DNA of 64,000 bases from Chaetoderma sp. LZ-2023a. Its lineage: Eukaryota > Mollusca > Caudofoveata > Chaetodermatida > Chaetodermatidae. The notes beneath the pieces are model-generated. The model worked only from the letters and a program-made list of their open reading frames with translations, did no database searches and had not been told where the DNA came from. Within the stretch, counting starts at the first letter, position 1, and the number at the start of each line of letters is the position of its first letter. Positions 12,191 through 23,768 of this stretch are shown here, piece by piece. The DNA is taken from contig CM067374.1 in assembly GCA_034401795.1 (NCBI GenBank), forward strand, positions 138,660,508 through 138,724,507, read 5' to 3'. The position numbers were made by a program, and so were the translations under genes.

Positions 12191-14080
12191 ACACCGCCTT
12201 AAGCGCTCTCCTCTCCACTCTTACACCGCCTCTCTCTCACTTAGGGGTTCTCTCCCACTTAGGAGATCGAGAGTCTTAGCTGTCATATTCAGATGGTGAT
12301 ATCACGCTTCACATCAAAGTGAAGACATATATTAGCGTTGTCAGCAGTGTCACTTTTTCAATGGTTAATGGGACGTCCGCCCTAACCACCAAATTTGTGG
12401 GTGGCATCCTTTGCACTTCGCACAGTGTGAAAACATAAAATAGCGCTACGATCGAAGATGCCAGTCTTTCATTCAAAAAGGTTTATCTCCCCTTGGAAAC
12501 GTTAGGTCCTCTACACTACGTTTGGAACTCTTCACTAAAAACTAATGTTGCTAGTACACATTATTTCTGCTGCCTCCCTTAAAGCTCTCGTCCCGAATTT
12601 GCAAGGGCCCCTGCATGTCTCAGGCACTGCGATTCACATTGTCCCGGCAGGCCTTTTTGCCTCCTTGAGTAATGAATCATCAAAGGATAAGGAAAGCTGA
12701 GCCTGCGGTTTGCCCCGTTTTCAGCTCACCTTCGTTACACTTATTATGCCATTGTCATTTCCCCGCCCCCCGCTGCGAGCGATCTTAACACTGCAACCTA
12801 ATTCACACCACTTAAGACTTCTCCACATGGAGGCATTCCTTCTTGAAGGCTTCCACTTTTCCGCTCTCCCTCCAGCTTACTCTATGGGTAGAGTGACAAT
12901 TGTCCCATCTTTTGGGAAAACCTTGCTGCATAACATACTGCACTACAGCCACTAGCACGCACTAGGCACACCCTTGAGGAAACTCACTGGGACATGATCT
13001 TTTCCATCGACTAGCAACGCCTGTTCTTTTTAGACCACTTGGCTGGCAGTCAGGATAAACGTGTTAGTTAATCAATCCTGCTGCTATCACTTTTTGTCAT
13101 GCCCACCGAATCAGATAACCTCCATATCAACCAGGATCTTTTTTTAATCAACTGCGTCTTTCTCAGTCTGTAATTGTATTAGACAACAGTGGCGCCTAGA
13201 CTCGACAGAAAATCCCTAAACTCTTTTCTTTAGGTACACGAGTCAGCGTTGTTTGGAAACTCGAAAAGACCACCCTTGGATGGTGTCAAAAGCATTTTGG
13301 CATTGCTCAAGCTGATCGTCATCTCTGAGTAGCAGATTCGCCTGACTGTGCGAGATTAGAGGTTCTTGCGTAACCTGTCCTTCTGTGGCCGCCTGAGGCC
13401 TTAAACACAAAACATCTAAGTTCGTTTAAACTACCGCTCACGTGGGATCTCTTTAACCAGTTAGAGTTAGGTACACACCGAAGGGACACCTTAGGACAAC
13501 TCCAGAAAACATCTCTGTCAACCACTATGAAAAATCATCATCGAAGCGAAGATTCCCTTTTGACCACACACCAATGTAAGAAGCACTCCTCATGTGAAAC
13601 TTAGCCAATGACTTTATAATGGCTACTTACCACCTTATAAACTGACTGAACGATTTGCGACTGATAGCTAGGTAGCGACTGCCATGAGAATGTCGGCTGT
13701 CTCTCCCCCACCCCTCTCGCGAGAAGAGCTGCTGTCTGACGCCATCTGAACAGGCCCTCCCACCTCTTGAGTGACGACTTAGAGTTAAGGCCACATTGGT
13801 CAGATGACGAGGACCTGAATTGCTCCTCTCGGTGCCATATTTACACACTTTTGGCTGGCGGAAAATACCATGCATGGAGCCACTAAACTAGACCTAGTCC
13901 AATTACTGCCCCACGTTTCCACTTTGCGCTCTAGTTCTCTAGAGCGACTGGGCCTAAGAACCTAGTCCTACCACAGGCAGGTAAGAAACGAAAGCCACCT
14001 GTGGTAAAAGATTGACACCTCCTTCTTCCTCATTTCTTCCATACTCACACCTCCACTCACATGCACCTCCTGTGCCCCAG
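12191..14080 (+). mobile_element. Gypsy copy 2: long pre-gag leader
   Basis: About 1.9 kb between the LTR-like block and gag, similar over its length to 1481-2690 of copy 1 in inverse orientation. Anchors include 12370-12480 (CCGCCCTAACCACCAAATTTG region, then TAGCGCTACGATCGAAGATGCC) and 12560-12600 (CTGCCTCCCTTAAAGC). Peptide-level similarity to copy 1 persists despite stops in all frames. A leader this long is unusual for Gypsy elements. I recognise no domain. Confidence 0.5.
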
Positions 14081-16250
14081 GATAACCTGACCATAACCCT
14101 ATGAGAAGGACTGGCCGACCTGGGAGAATACTTCAACCGTGTGTATGAGCATGCCCATCACCATGCTCCGAATTAAAGAAACACCATCAGCCAAGATGGC
14201 CACTCCTGACTCCAACTGCTCTCACGCGGACACCAGCATTGAAGAAGATGCATCCATCATGGGAGGTTGCCTAGCTACCAGAGTTCAACATCTGCAAGCA
14301 CTATGCTGTATCAGGAATGTTCGACTGGACCTACACATCTCCAAGGAGATGGCTGGCCACTCCAGCCAGAAAACGCTTGTGGGGGAGCTCTGTGAAAGTG
14401 CCCATGAGACAGCATGGCAAGCCCTGAGAAATTTAATCGAGAGCCCCAGGAAGGACACGTTGGCATGGAAGCCACAGAATGAATTACCACACCACGCCAG
14501 ATTGACACCCCAAGCCAGAGCTCGAGGATTATTATGACGAGGACAGCCTTCGTGACAACCATATACATGGCCCCTCCCGATGATGCCACACCTCCCGACG
14601 ATGCCACACCCAGTCTCGGCTTGGCTTGGGTGACAGTCATGGAATTGCGGCCACCCGGCCACAACTGGCGCCCAATGTAGGGCCACAAAGGCATTTCCAG
14701 ACGACGATCCCACCAACTGGGTGCGGCCCAGATACGATGTTGCCCATTTCTATTCAGCAGAACCTAGAAGGGGATAGGACGTATCATCTGCCTTGCAAAA
14801 ATATGTCCAGGCAGTATCACCCTTGTTCACACACAGATCTTCCATTGGAAATGTTATGCCCTTACGAAGCTAACCTGGTATGGAGGGTACCATCTGAAGG
14901 CAATGAGGATTATCGATATCCACTTTGGAATATGTCGCCCCTGCTTTCACCTCTGGCAACACCTCGTCTCATGGCCTTAAGGTTATGCCACCTGGGTATG
15001 CTGGTGAGTCACCTTTGGGAAAACTACCTCTGCCAGTTCGCCTCATCACGGAACTCAGTGGCTGGGGCCAGGCCACTAGAGAACTTTACCTTGCCACATA
15101 CTTGAATGAGAAGACCCTGCAAGTGCTGACTGATCTGCGAACTAATCTTCCGCCCTCCTTCCTGCAGCTTCACTGTAAGAACGATTTGGTGACAGCGCCA
15201 AAACAGAGACTAGTCGATTTCTCCTATGCACTATCCACTGGGAGTCGAAGGAGACCCTGCCTGGGATGGCAGGCCATGTCCACCGACTTGTGATGCGAGC
15301 TTATAGCCCACACAAAACTCCATCCTAATAGACAGCTTTATTGAGGCACTAAGCAGCCAACCAGATCTAAAGGACCACTTGTAACAGGCTTATCTGTGAG
15401 ATAGTACAGAACTGACAAATGCGGCGATATGCATTAGCAATTTTCTGAACCACGAGGCCACCCACGCTCTGACCCATTGAGAACATTCATGACAGACAGA
15501 AAACTGCCGTCATAGTAAATAGGTTCTCCGGACCATGTGGACCCAGTAAAAGTACAACTAGCTATGCCCGCTGCCATGCTCCCACAGCTTTTGCTGATTC
15601 TGCCGCCTAAGCCACCGCACATCTTTCTGCCACCAGCTCCAACCCTGGCCCCCTCAGATGGAAGGCATTTTAAAGGATGGTCAGAACGCATCCACTGACC
15701 CCTGACTCTGGTCGACTACTGTTGGATGAGAATATCCGCATCACATCTATGCAGAACACAATGATGACTTGCTGCCTGGACTCAGTAAATCAGCAAGCCC
15801 TCAACATTCCTTAGTCTGCCATACCCGGTACCCACCAACCACAGCTGAGTCTCCAATATGCCCTTCTGTCCTCCCAAGGCACATGCACCACATCAAACCA
15901 AGTCAGATGCTTGTTTCCACTGTGGTCAAGCCAGACATTGGACTCACAGTTGCACCCACTCCGGATATCAACAGGAAGCCCCTCGTGTTGCTCGACCTGT
16001 AGACAGCACTGAATCTGCAGAATATATGGACCCCAAGCCTGGCCCAGAATGCCCGACAGATGATTTAACTCATTCCGATCTCTAGCCCAGAGCTTCGTAG
16101 AGGCCCCGCCCTCCCAATAAGCTCAGTGACCAATAACACCTGGAAATTAGTGCAGCAATGCCCAGACCACCACTGTCGCAATTGCTGCCAGACAGGACAT
16201 GAATGCTGACACTGTACGGACACTCGTAATGTACAACCACTGATTCCCCA
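14080..16250 (+). pseudogene. Gypsy copy 2: decayed gag with two zinc knuckles
   Basis: Gag packages element RNA into cytoplasmic particles. A capsid-like block (about 14960-15240) has PLGKLPLP, SGWGQATRELYL and VLTDLRTN, matching copy 1. A CX2CX4HX4C zinc knuckle, CFHCGQARHWTHSC, sits at 15912-15953. A second knuckle with the same spacing but an internal TGA lies at 16174-16215. The region passes through several frames with stops, so it is dead. The 14666-14683 segment that resembles a lysine-tRNA primer site falls inside conserved gag coding and is not treated as a primer-binding site. Confidence 0.7.
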
Positions 16251-17585
16251 ATCCTAGAGCAAGCTCAAGAAGTTTCACCCAATGAGTTAGTACCCATATG
16301 AAATTACCTTCTACTAAGTCTGCTGCCCCTCCTCGGCAGAAACCGACTAAACAGCCCAGCTATTTCGACCAGACTTCTGCCACTGAAAAGCTTAGGCAAG
16401 TGCATGTACATCCTAGAAGCACAAGCTGCGCCATCTGAATCCCCACCCAGTTTGGAAACTGTCTGTCTCGCACGCTCTAGCTCTCTTAGATGCCATTGTA
16501 CCATTCAACATACTCCCGCCCTCACCACTGACGATACTTGAACTACCATCATTTGCTCCCAGCTTTATGCTACTATGCCTAAGGGCATGCGACGCCCATT
16601 ACTAGAAGGTGAGCTGAAAACGGGGCAAACCGCACACTCAGCTCTGCGGTGCTGCAGGCACTCCTCTGGCAGTTGCTGGAATTCATCCAGTGGATCATCG
16701 CCACCAACATTGCAAATGAGGCACTGATCGCATGTGCACGAGAAATATTTGAATTTTTTAGATTGTTGCAATCCCGGATGACTACCGCCCCAGGACGAGT
16801 TTTTCCCTCCAAGAAGAAACTGGTTCTTCCCCTTCTCTACCTCCTCACATACAGGGCATGTATTCCCACGCCACAGAAGGGTTGAGCAGGGAATACAGTT
16901 ATCAAGTATATGCGTTTCTGAGTGAACATACAGACACCGTCCCCAGCAGTGATTTAGACCTAGGAGAAACCCACTTAGTGTGGCATACCATCGAAACAGG
17001 AGATTACTGCCCTGTTAAAGACCATGTCCGTAATCTTTCTATACATAAAGAACAGGAAGCACACCAACAAGTGACAGAGATGTTGCAATCCAGCATCATA
17101 GAACCGTCCACATCACCATGGCCATCCCCATTGTTTTAGCCAGTAAGAAAGATGGAACTTTCCGCTTTTGTATCGACTATAGATGCCTGAACGACCGCAG
17201 TCTCAATGAAGCCTACCATCTTCCACAAATAGGCCATGCCCTTGATTCCCTCACTGGCGCCACTTAAGTCTACACACTTGGTTTGGGCAGCATATACTGG
17301 CAAGTAGAGATAGATGACCGCAACAAGGAAAATACCCCCTTTGTTTGTCATGATTTTTAAATTTAGAACAATGCCTTAAGTCTTTGCAATGCCCATGGAA
17401 CCTTCGAACATTTGATGGAATGAGTATGCTAGACGATGTAATAGTGTTTGGAGCTACTTTTACTGCTGCAATGAATAATCTCCGCGAAATTCTCAACAGT
17501 TTTGCCACTGCCAATTTGAAACTAAAAACAAGAAAGTGTCATCTGATCTGCGAAGAAGTGGAATTCCTTGGTCATGATGGTTTCC
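16251..17585 (+). pseudogene. Gypsy copy 2: truncated protease-RT remnant
   Basis: The 16858-17139 frame has DLDLGETHLVWHTIETGD, followed by EAHQQV and SIIEPSTSPWPSP, the typical start of a Gypsy reverse transcriptase. Copy 3 has the same order at 58010-58170. The next codons, in another frame, give FCIDYR and a later L.DVIVFG block near 17430-17460 in place of YIDD. Similarity stops at VEFLGH (about 17576), where a C-rich tract begins. RNase H and integrase are missing. The protease stretch (16550-16860) is hardly recognisable. Confidence 0.7.
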
Positions 17586-18532
17586 CTCCTCATCCCCCCA
17601 TACCCACCCACCCCACTCTCCCTCCCTACATCCAAACCACATGGTGTAGCACATATCACTCAGTCATGTACACACCAGCCCAGTTTGTCCGGGTACTGGA
17701 TACTCCAGCCCCACCATAAAAATGCCTAACGTGCATGCGCATCAATAGGAGATAGCGCAGCTGTGAGGGTATGGGGCTATGAGTGGCCAGGTGCATACAA
17801 AATGAGCACAAGAGAATACAGCGAGTGAGTTGGTGCTTTGAAAATCACAGTCGTCTCCTAAGACAGCTCTTTTCTGTAAAAGAAACGAGCATTTTGTATA
17901 TATTGTTTTGCAATACATGGCCCCCACCTTGTGATATAAATCTTCAGTCTAAAACTCCATTAAAAATTGACAGAAGCTGAAACTCAAGCTTGATTTGTAA
18001 CCTCTTATAACATATTGGAGCATCTCGAAAAAACGTCCGGAAAACTGATATTTTTCGTGTTTCATAAGTCAGAAAAGGGGGGGGGGGGTGGGGGTGTGTG
18101 TGTAATTCTGTGAAACGCGAACCTGATCTGTAACTATTAATACTAAAGCAATGTACCAAGTTTCAGTTGAATATGTTGAAGCATCTCAATGTGACAAACA
18201 GGGAGGGCGATGGTTTGCAATCAATGATTGCTCTTGTTCTGGGACTATGTAAGTGTCATTTATGTGGAAGTGTCCTTTATATAGAGGTGTCATTAAGAGA
18301 ACGTTTGACTGTAACTATGTAATTATTTCAAAGGTACTATTATTGAATCTGGTGTGTATACTTAAAATAAGTAAGCCCACAAGTCATATCGATTCTAACT
18401 GTTGCTATAGTTAGCAGTAAGTGTGCACATAGTCTCCTCAACAAACTATTAAGATGTAAGACACTGGCTATTATTGTTCACCAAAGCACCAGTAACTTGA
18501 ATAGCTAGAGGGTGGAATTCAATAAGGCGATT

Positions 18533-18572
18533 TAGCTAGACGTGGTTTATGGAGATAAACCTGGTCTAGCTA
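18533..18572. repeat. Near-perfect 40-bp hairpin
   Basis: TAGCTAGACGTGGTTTAT and ATAAACCTGGTCTAGCTA are complementary except at two central positions per arm and are separated by GGAG. Possibly the core of a small MITE. Confidence 0.6.
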
Positions 18573-19189
18573 TTACTAGGTTTAAACATGCATTAACACC
18601 CAGGTCAAATATCGCTTTTAAGATTTTAAAAAATTGTTTAACGTACACGTAAGTAATATAATTATAAATGCCTACAAACCTAAATCTATTTGATGTGACC
18701 TATAGCTATCCTTTAAAAGGTTTACACATTTTTAACCGAGTACCAAAATAGGTAATAAATCTGCTAACAAGCTAAACCGATTGGCGTAAGGTGATTTAAA
18801 AGGTTAAACGGGTAATACACATTGCGAAAATTTAAACTACGTAGGGGCTAGGGTCTAGTTTATGACTCGGGTTTAAATCACATCGCTGAGACAAATGATG
18901 GAAGCATTGAGAGATGTTCGTAATTTACATGTTGCTAGATGGGCGATTCGGCGAGAGTAAATTTTGTGAGTTACACTCTCCCCATAGATGGATCTAGGTG
19001 CAAGTAAGGGTGGGTGGTATTGGAAAAACTGATAGCGGCTATGATATGAATTTCCATGCCGGTATAACCGTCATACCAGTATTAGGTCAGTGGTGGGTGG
19101 AGTATATCTGCGTGGACATTTTTACAGCTAATGTATCTTTCAGAAATACCTCTTTAGCAACAAAGTTAAATGAATGTTGTTACTGTTCG

Positions 19190-19443
19190 GATAACGTCAT
19201 GATGAATGAAATATCAATTGAAAAATGTTAACATTTACATAATTCTTGGTGAATAATAGAGACAGACAATAGACTACGTTCAGACCTTGAAAAAATGTTG
19301 AAAGTTTTTGAAAATCATATATTTCTCATGGTGGAGGATGGATGTAATGATGGTATAGAAGCATCCTGTGAAGTTTCATTGTGATTAGATAACCCTTTGA
19401 TGAATTAAATATCACTTGAAAAACTTAACATTTTGGGGGTTGG
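19190..19443. repeat. Diverged direct repeat, about 198-bp spacing
   Basis: GATAACGTCATGATGAATGA (19190) is echoed by GATAACCCTTTGATGAATTA (19388). Both are followed by AAATATCA.TTGAAAAA and TTAACATTT. Confidence 0.5.
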
Positions 19444-19613
19444 TCACGGAGGGAAACGGAACGGAGGAACGGACTAACAAATGCTCGTGTACACCCGCTC
19501 GCTTATCGCGGTCGCGGCTAATAATAATTGCAAAAGATGAAAACGTTTTTTAAAATGAATTCTTTATTTATATTTATTTGATCACTAGCACTCGGAGACA
19601 GCACTAAACAGGT

Positions 19614-19812
19614 TTAACCCTTTGACCCACATATTTCTCCGAGAAGATTTCAGTTTCTCATGAAATGTCCCTTTATGCACCAGGAGAAACATATTCCTGA
19701 AAAATTATCACGGGGGTGACTCACTCAGTTATCGAGACAGTCATTCCCATGGTAAAGTCTACAAGTAGGCAATTAATAAGACCACTCCGCATTGGTCAAC
19801 AGGGCGTGTTAA
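19614..19812. mobile_element. TTAA-ended MITE, diverged copy
   Basis: Starts TTAACCCTTTGAC and ends GTTAA near 19812. The middle carries diverged arms around ATCACGGGGGTGACTCACTC and GAGACAGTCATTCCCATGGT, the same plan as 19888-20075 and 42270-42437. TTAA ends next to CCCTTT suggest a piggyBac-derived element (inference). Confidence 0.45.
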
Positions 19813-19887
19813 GCGGCTATGAATCATTTTATTTCAACAATAATATCAGCGTAAATTTTAACCCTTAAACAAATGCAACTCATTTAA

Positions 19888-20075
19888 TTAACTCTTTAAC
19901 ACGACAGTCAAAAACGGCTTCTGTATTGGTATTGAGAAATGTCCATTTGCAGATCAAGAGGGCTATTTTTGAAAATCTACAACTGGAATGACTGGCGTGA
20001 TTATGTAGCCAGTCATTCTAGTGGCAAAATTTAAAAATAATCTCATGCTCTGCAAATGGGCATTTTCTAAGAGAA
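19888..20075. mobile_element. TTAA-ended palindromic MITE, second copy
   Basis: Begins TTAACTCTTTAACACGACAG. Its palindromic core is ACTGGAATGACTGGC facing GCCAGTCATTCTAGTGG, with outer arms AATGTCCATTTGCAGA and GCAAATGGGCATTTTC. The copy at 42270-42437 shares core and ends. Confidence 0.6.
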
Positions 20076-20114
20076 ACAGTTTACAAGCAAATATCTCCAA
20101 TTCTCTTTACAATT

Positions 20115-20745
20115 ATTTCAGAGCAAATTTTGGTAGATTAGCTGCCAGGAACGACAGCGTATTAACATTGTCCGGCTTTAGAGTGGCTCGTTTGGGTGAA
20201 ACAATTTGCCCTGACTTAGTAAAGAGTCTCTCAGCTGGACAGCTGGTAGTGGCAACACAAAGATATTTCCTGGCAAACTTAGCCAACGCAGGGAATGTCT
20301 TATAGTGTAAGTGCCATCAGTCTTCGAATCTTCATCGGGTTGGACAGATGACAAATATGTCTCTAGTTCTACCTCGATGTCTGATGTTACTATTAAGTTA
20401 AGCTGATCATCGTTAGTTACCTTGTTAGGAGTTCGGGAGAACAGACTACCAAGAGTTCATTTCTTAGGAGTGCTTGAACTAGCTGTATCGATCGATTCAG
20501 CTTGTTTATACACATGCATTGATTTCTGGCCAAGGATATAAGATTTAACGTCATCAGTCTCAGTATCTGTCAGGTAGTTACACTTAAACTTGGGATCTAA
20601 AAATGAACTACGCATTAAGAGTTCACGTATATAAACGTGCTGGTAACGTCCTTTAAGAGTCGCGTTAACAGTGTCTTTCATACGCGAGGTTAATGGCTTG
20701 GTATCATTGCCCGTGTTCAATAACCGTGCAAGTCGAAAATGGCGA
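20115..20745 (-). pseudogene. hAT-family (ZBED-like) transposase remnant
   Basis: On the minus strand 20457-20720 encodes LTSRMKDTV, RYQHVY, ELLMRSSFLDPKFK and YLTDTE, the pattern preceding the dimerisation domain of hAT transposases. After an in-frame stop (20457-20459) and a frameshift near 20300, the hAT C-terminal domain follows: FPALAKFARKYLCVATT, then CPAERLFTKSGQIVSPKR and LSFLAANL (20120-20295). Only the C-terminal third survives; no catalytic DDE region or terminal repeats are seen. It is antisense to the ankyrin gene and inside its intron. Confidence 0.75.
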
Positions 20746-20815
20746 GGGGTTCTCCTCTCTGATGCTCATGTTTATGTATGAAATTGGTATGCACCCATAA
20801 AATTTGGCATTTTTC

Positions 20816-21266
20816 TCTTTTTCTCTCCCACCCCATCCCACCACACTCCACCACCACCCACCCACCCCATATACCGGCTCTCCGCTACTTCACTACTCTC
20901 TGAGGTCTCTCCTCTCTCTTTCTCTCTCTCTCTCTCCCTCCCCCCCCCCCCCCCCCCCCCCGCTTTCAGCTCCCCTCCGTGCACATTCCCCACCCACTTC
21001 TGCCTCTCTCCGTCCCTCTATATCTCCCCTCCCCTCACCTGACTGTCTCTCTCCCTCTATCACCTCCATCCACCCTCCTCCGTTCGTCTATATCTCCCGC
21101 CTCCCCCTCTCTTCCTCTGCCACTTCCCCTTCGCTCCCCTCTCTCCATCTCCCTCTTCCCCTCTCTCCCCTCCTCTCTTGATGACCATATCTCACTCTCA
21201 CCCTCACTCCATCCTCCCGCTCCCTCTCTCCCCTCCCTCCCTCTCTCCCTCCCCCCCTCCCTCCCT

Positions 21267-21307
<41 letters not shown>

Positions 21308-21370
21308 CCACACACACTTCTTTCTCGCTCCCTCCATCCCCCACCTCTCTCTAGCGTACTCCCTCCATAT
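20816..21370. repeat. CT-rich low-complexity tract
   Basis: About 550 bp of CT, CCT and CTCC repeats with a poly-C run near 20940-20961 and a (CT)n run near 21272-21300. The proline- and serine-rich or arginine- and glutamate-rich frames on either strand are by-products. Confidence 0.9.
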
Positions 21371-21379
21371 GTCCTTTCT

Positions 21380-22389
21380 CCATTGCTCCCTCCAATGTAT
21401 TTTATTCATTTGTAACCGATCTGAGCTTTGATTATATCAGCGAAGAAGGTGTTGTGATCGAGTGCGTGGGTGAGTGTGCGTGCGGCGTACGAGCGGTCGG
21501 TCGGGCGGGCAGGGTATATAATTGCCCGTATTCCCCAAATTGTTAATACGAAGCCGATTTCATTCATCCTGGGATGAGTCTAAAACAGGATTCTTTCAGA
21601 ATCACGAATCCATTTACCAAATTAAAATTGGACTAGAAAGGACTGAGATATCAATTAATTAAACTCTTTGTCAAAATTGGCGCACATAATATTCTGGGTG
21701 GCACTACGCATGCTCCATGAAAGCTGGAGGGTGAAGGTTGCGTGAGGTAATAACCACGTGCTTTCTGCCTGCCATTGCTTTAACATGGGCAAGCGCTGAT
21801 TGGTATAGCCATGAACGGAGACCGTTGATTGGTTGCAGGACCGTATATAAGGACCCATTTCAGGCGGTTTACTTCAGTCGAGTCGAGGCGGTGGTCCGAT
21901 ACGGTAATATTACCTGAAAACCAATACTAAAAGGTACTGCGCAAAGCAGCTGTTTTGGCAATCTACACCAGCGTAATGTCCAGTGGTTCCTGTGTCTATG
22001 ATCTGGCACCGGCCTCGTCTAACCACGCCTACTAAATTGTGTGTTCCCCATACGGGGATTATAATGCTAAAGTGAATGTAAAGGCTCTCCCCACCATTCT
22101 TTCGGCTTAAATGGCGCACCAGAACATATTGGTGGCATCATAGTGATACACTTGTGAGAGGCCTTAGCTAAAGGCGCATCTAAAATTCAACTGTGGGCGT
22201 TCAGGCCATAACAAAAATCTCGGCAATTCTAGTCCGAACAAGCGCCATCAGCTAAGAGGCGTTCTAGAAACGTTATCTCTAGCTGTAAGATACGTGTTTA
22301 ATTAATAACTTAATTAGTGTAACCGCCGATGACTAAAAGGTGACCAATTATTATGTATTATATTCAGCGCTGATTACAAGTAGGCGCAG
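21380..22389. other. Intergenic or intronic stretch with a promoter-like block
   Basis: No coding region is recognised. A CCAAT/TATA cluster lies at 21799-21851. The following 500 bp up to the DIRS copy A end are unassigned and may belong to an unrecognised element. Confidence 0.45.
21799..21851 (+). promoter_or_regulatory. Promoter-like cluster: two inverted CCAAT boxes and TATATAAG
   Basis: ATTGG occurs at 21799-21803 and 21828-21832, then TATATAAG at 21844-21851. The layout is that of a polymerase II core promoter or an LTR promoter. No downstream ORF can be tied to it. Confidence 0.4.
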
Positions 22390-22411
22390 TAGCTTTACCG
22401 ACTCCTGGAAC

Positions 22412-22443
22412 CGGGTACTCGGCTCCCAACTGCCGAGTACCCG
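22412..22443 (+). repeat. Recombinase-site-like palindrome in DIRS A left end
   Basis: Twelve-base arms CGGGTACTCGGC and GCCGAGTACCCG flank the 8-base spacer TCCCAACT. The same arrangement occurs in both termini of copy B. Arm and spacer sizes resemble tyrosine-recombinase crossover sites. Confidence 0.6.
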
Positions 22444-22833
22444 TTTGCCATGAAGCCCATTCTTGTTTGCATAGCAACAATACATGCTTTTTTGTGCAGC
22501 TGGAGTCTTAAGTCTTTTTCTGTGTATTGTGATAGCTTTGTGCGCTCTCTAATGATTATTTTGGATTACCATGGATGGAGCCGATGAAAACCAGGTTGTA
22601 TAATTCCATGTTATTCCATAGTTAAAAGACTTAGGTCTTCAAAATTGTGTCTGTGTCGCATGTTCCAATTTCTGACCCCGAATCTGGGACGTGTGTTAAC
22701 AACGAAATATGCCAGATTGATCGCCTTCCTTTAACCCCAACAGGCGATCGGCAGATATGAAATAAGGTGATGGTTTTACGGTGTTTTAACACGAAAATCG
22801 GCTGACGTCGTTCTCCGTAAGATCCGAGCGGGG

Positions 22834-22841
22834 TGACGTCA
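22834..22841 (+). promoter_or_regulatory. CRE motif in DIRS A leader
   Basis: TGACGTCA in the context GGGTGACGTCACACCC, kept at 27530-27537 in copy B, within the leader intron. Confidence 0.35.
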
Positions 22842-23134
22842 CACCCGTGTTGTCTCAGATTTTTATGTGAAGAAAATGTTTCATTAATTCGTGCATCTGA
22901 TTCTTGGTGCTGCGTACTTTATTGGTACCAGAAAAACTTTGGAATTTTTTGCGTGTTATCACGATCTGTTTACAATGATCGATGGTTTCAAAATTCTTGA
23001 TTTAGATGTGTGGTCTGCGGTTTTACCGTGTGCTACAGCAGTTTGTTTACATTTTCTTGTTTCTTCACATATCGTTTTGGCCTTCGTTAGGAGTATAATT
23101 TATATTGATTAGTAAATATACCCCGAATGCTATG

Positions 23135-23768
23135 CGATATGATTCCTGGTTCCGTTATGCATCCTTGATGATCAGTTTATGGGTGTATTATTGCCCGCTT
23201 CGTGTGGTGCGGGAGGGTTAACACTTAATTTATGATCAAATTATTTGCAAATTAATTGCCTGCCTTCCATTCCTGTTTCGTTCCGCTTGCTTATTGTAGG
23301 TTTGTGCTTATTTATAGGCCAAGCCTGCCCCACCATCATGTGACGAGTGCCATAAATTCATGAGTGTTCTATTCAAGGACCATGTCTATTTCCGTTGTAC
23401 CAAATGTAATCTTGACAGTAGGTGTAACGATATGATTCCTGGTTCCGTTATACATCCTTGAGGATCAGTTTATGGGTGTATTATTTCCCACTTCGTTCTT
23501 GTCATCATAATCAATGCGATCTTTGCTGTAACGTTGCGGGGTGGGGTGCGGGAGGGTTACATTTAATTTATGATCAAATTATTTGAAAATTAATTGTCTG
23601 CCTTAAATTCCTGTTTCGTTCTGCTTGCTTATTGTAGGTTTGTGCTTATTTATAGGCCAAGCCAGCCCTGCCATCATGTGACGAGTGCCATAAATTCGTG
23701 AGGATTCTATTCAAGGACCATGTCTGTTTCCGTTGTACCAAATGTAATCTTGACAGTAGGTGTAACGT
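23135..23768 (+). repeat. Tandem duplication in DIRS A leader, 293-bp offset
   Basis: CGATATGATTCCTGGTTCCG at 23135 recurs at 23428. The duplicated unit includes the end of the leader intron, the acceptor (TTTATAG at 23312-23318, then 23649-23655) and the Cys-rich start of exon 2. The first unit lacks about 50 bp present in the second. Confidence 0.8.

Larger units (their letters stand above)
17586..19613. other. Intronic sequence with small repeats
   Basis: No gene is recognised. It contains a C-rich stretch (17590-17640), a G-rich tract (18077-18105), a near-perfect hairpin (18533-18572) and two diverged units of an approximately 198-bp direct repeat (19190-19443). Confidence 0.5.

Noticed and set aside
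14666-14683. Sequence close to a lysine-tRNA primer-binding site (TGGCGCCCAATGTAGGGC)
   Set aside because: The same place in the inverted copy (about 697-714) encodes conserved gag residues RPQLAPDV, and the block lies well inside the gag similarity, so the match is probably chance.
20804-21431. Pro/Ser/Leu-rich plus-strand and Arg/Glu-rich minus-strand frames
   Set aside because: Both come from the CT-rich tract.
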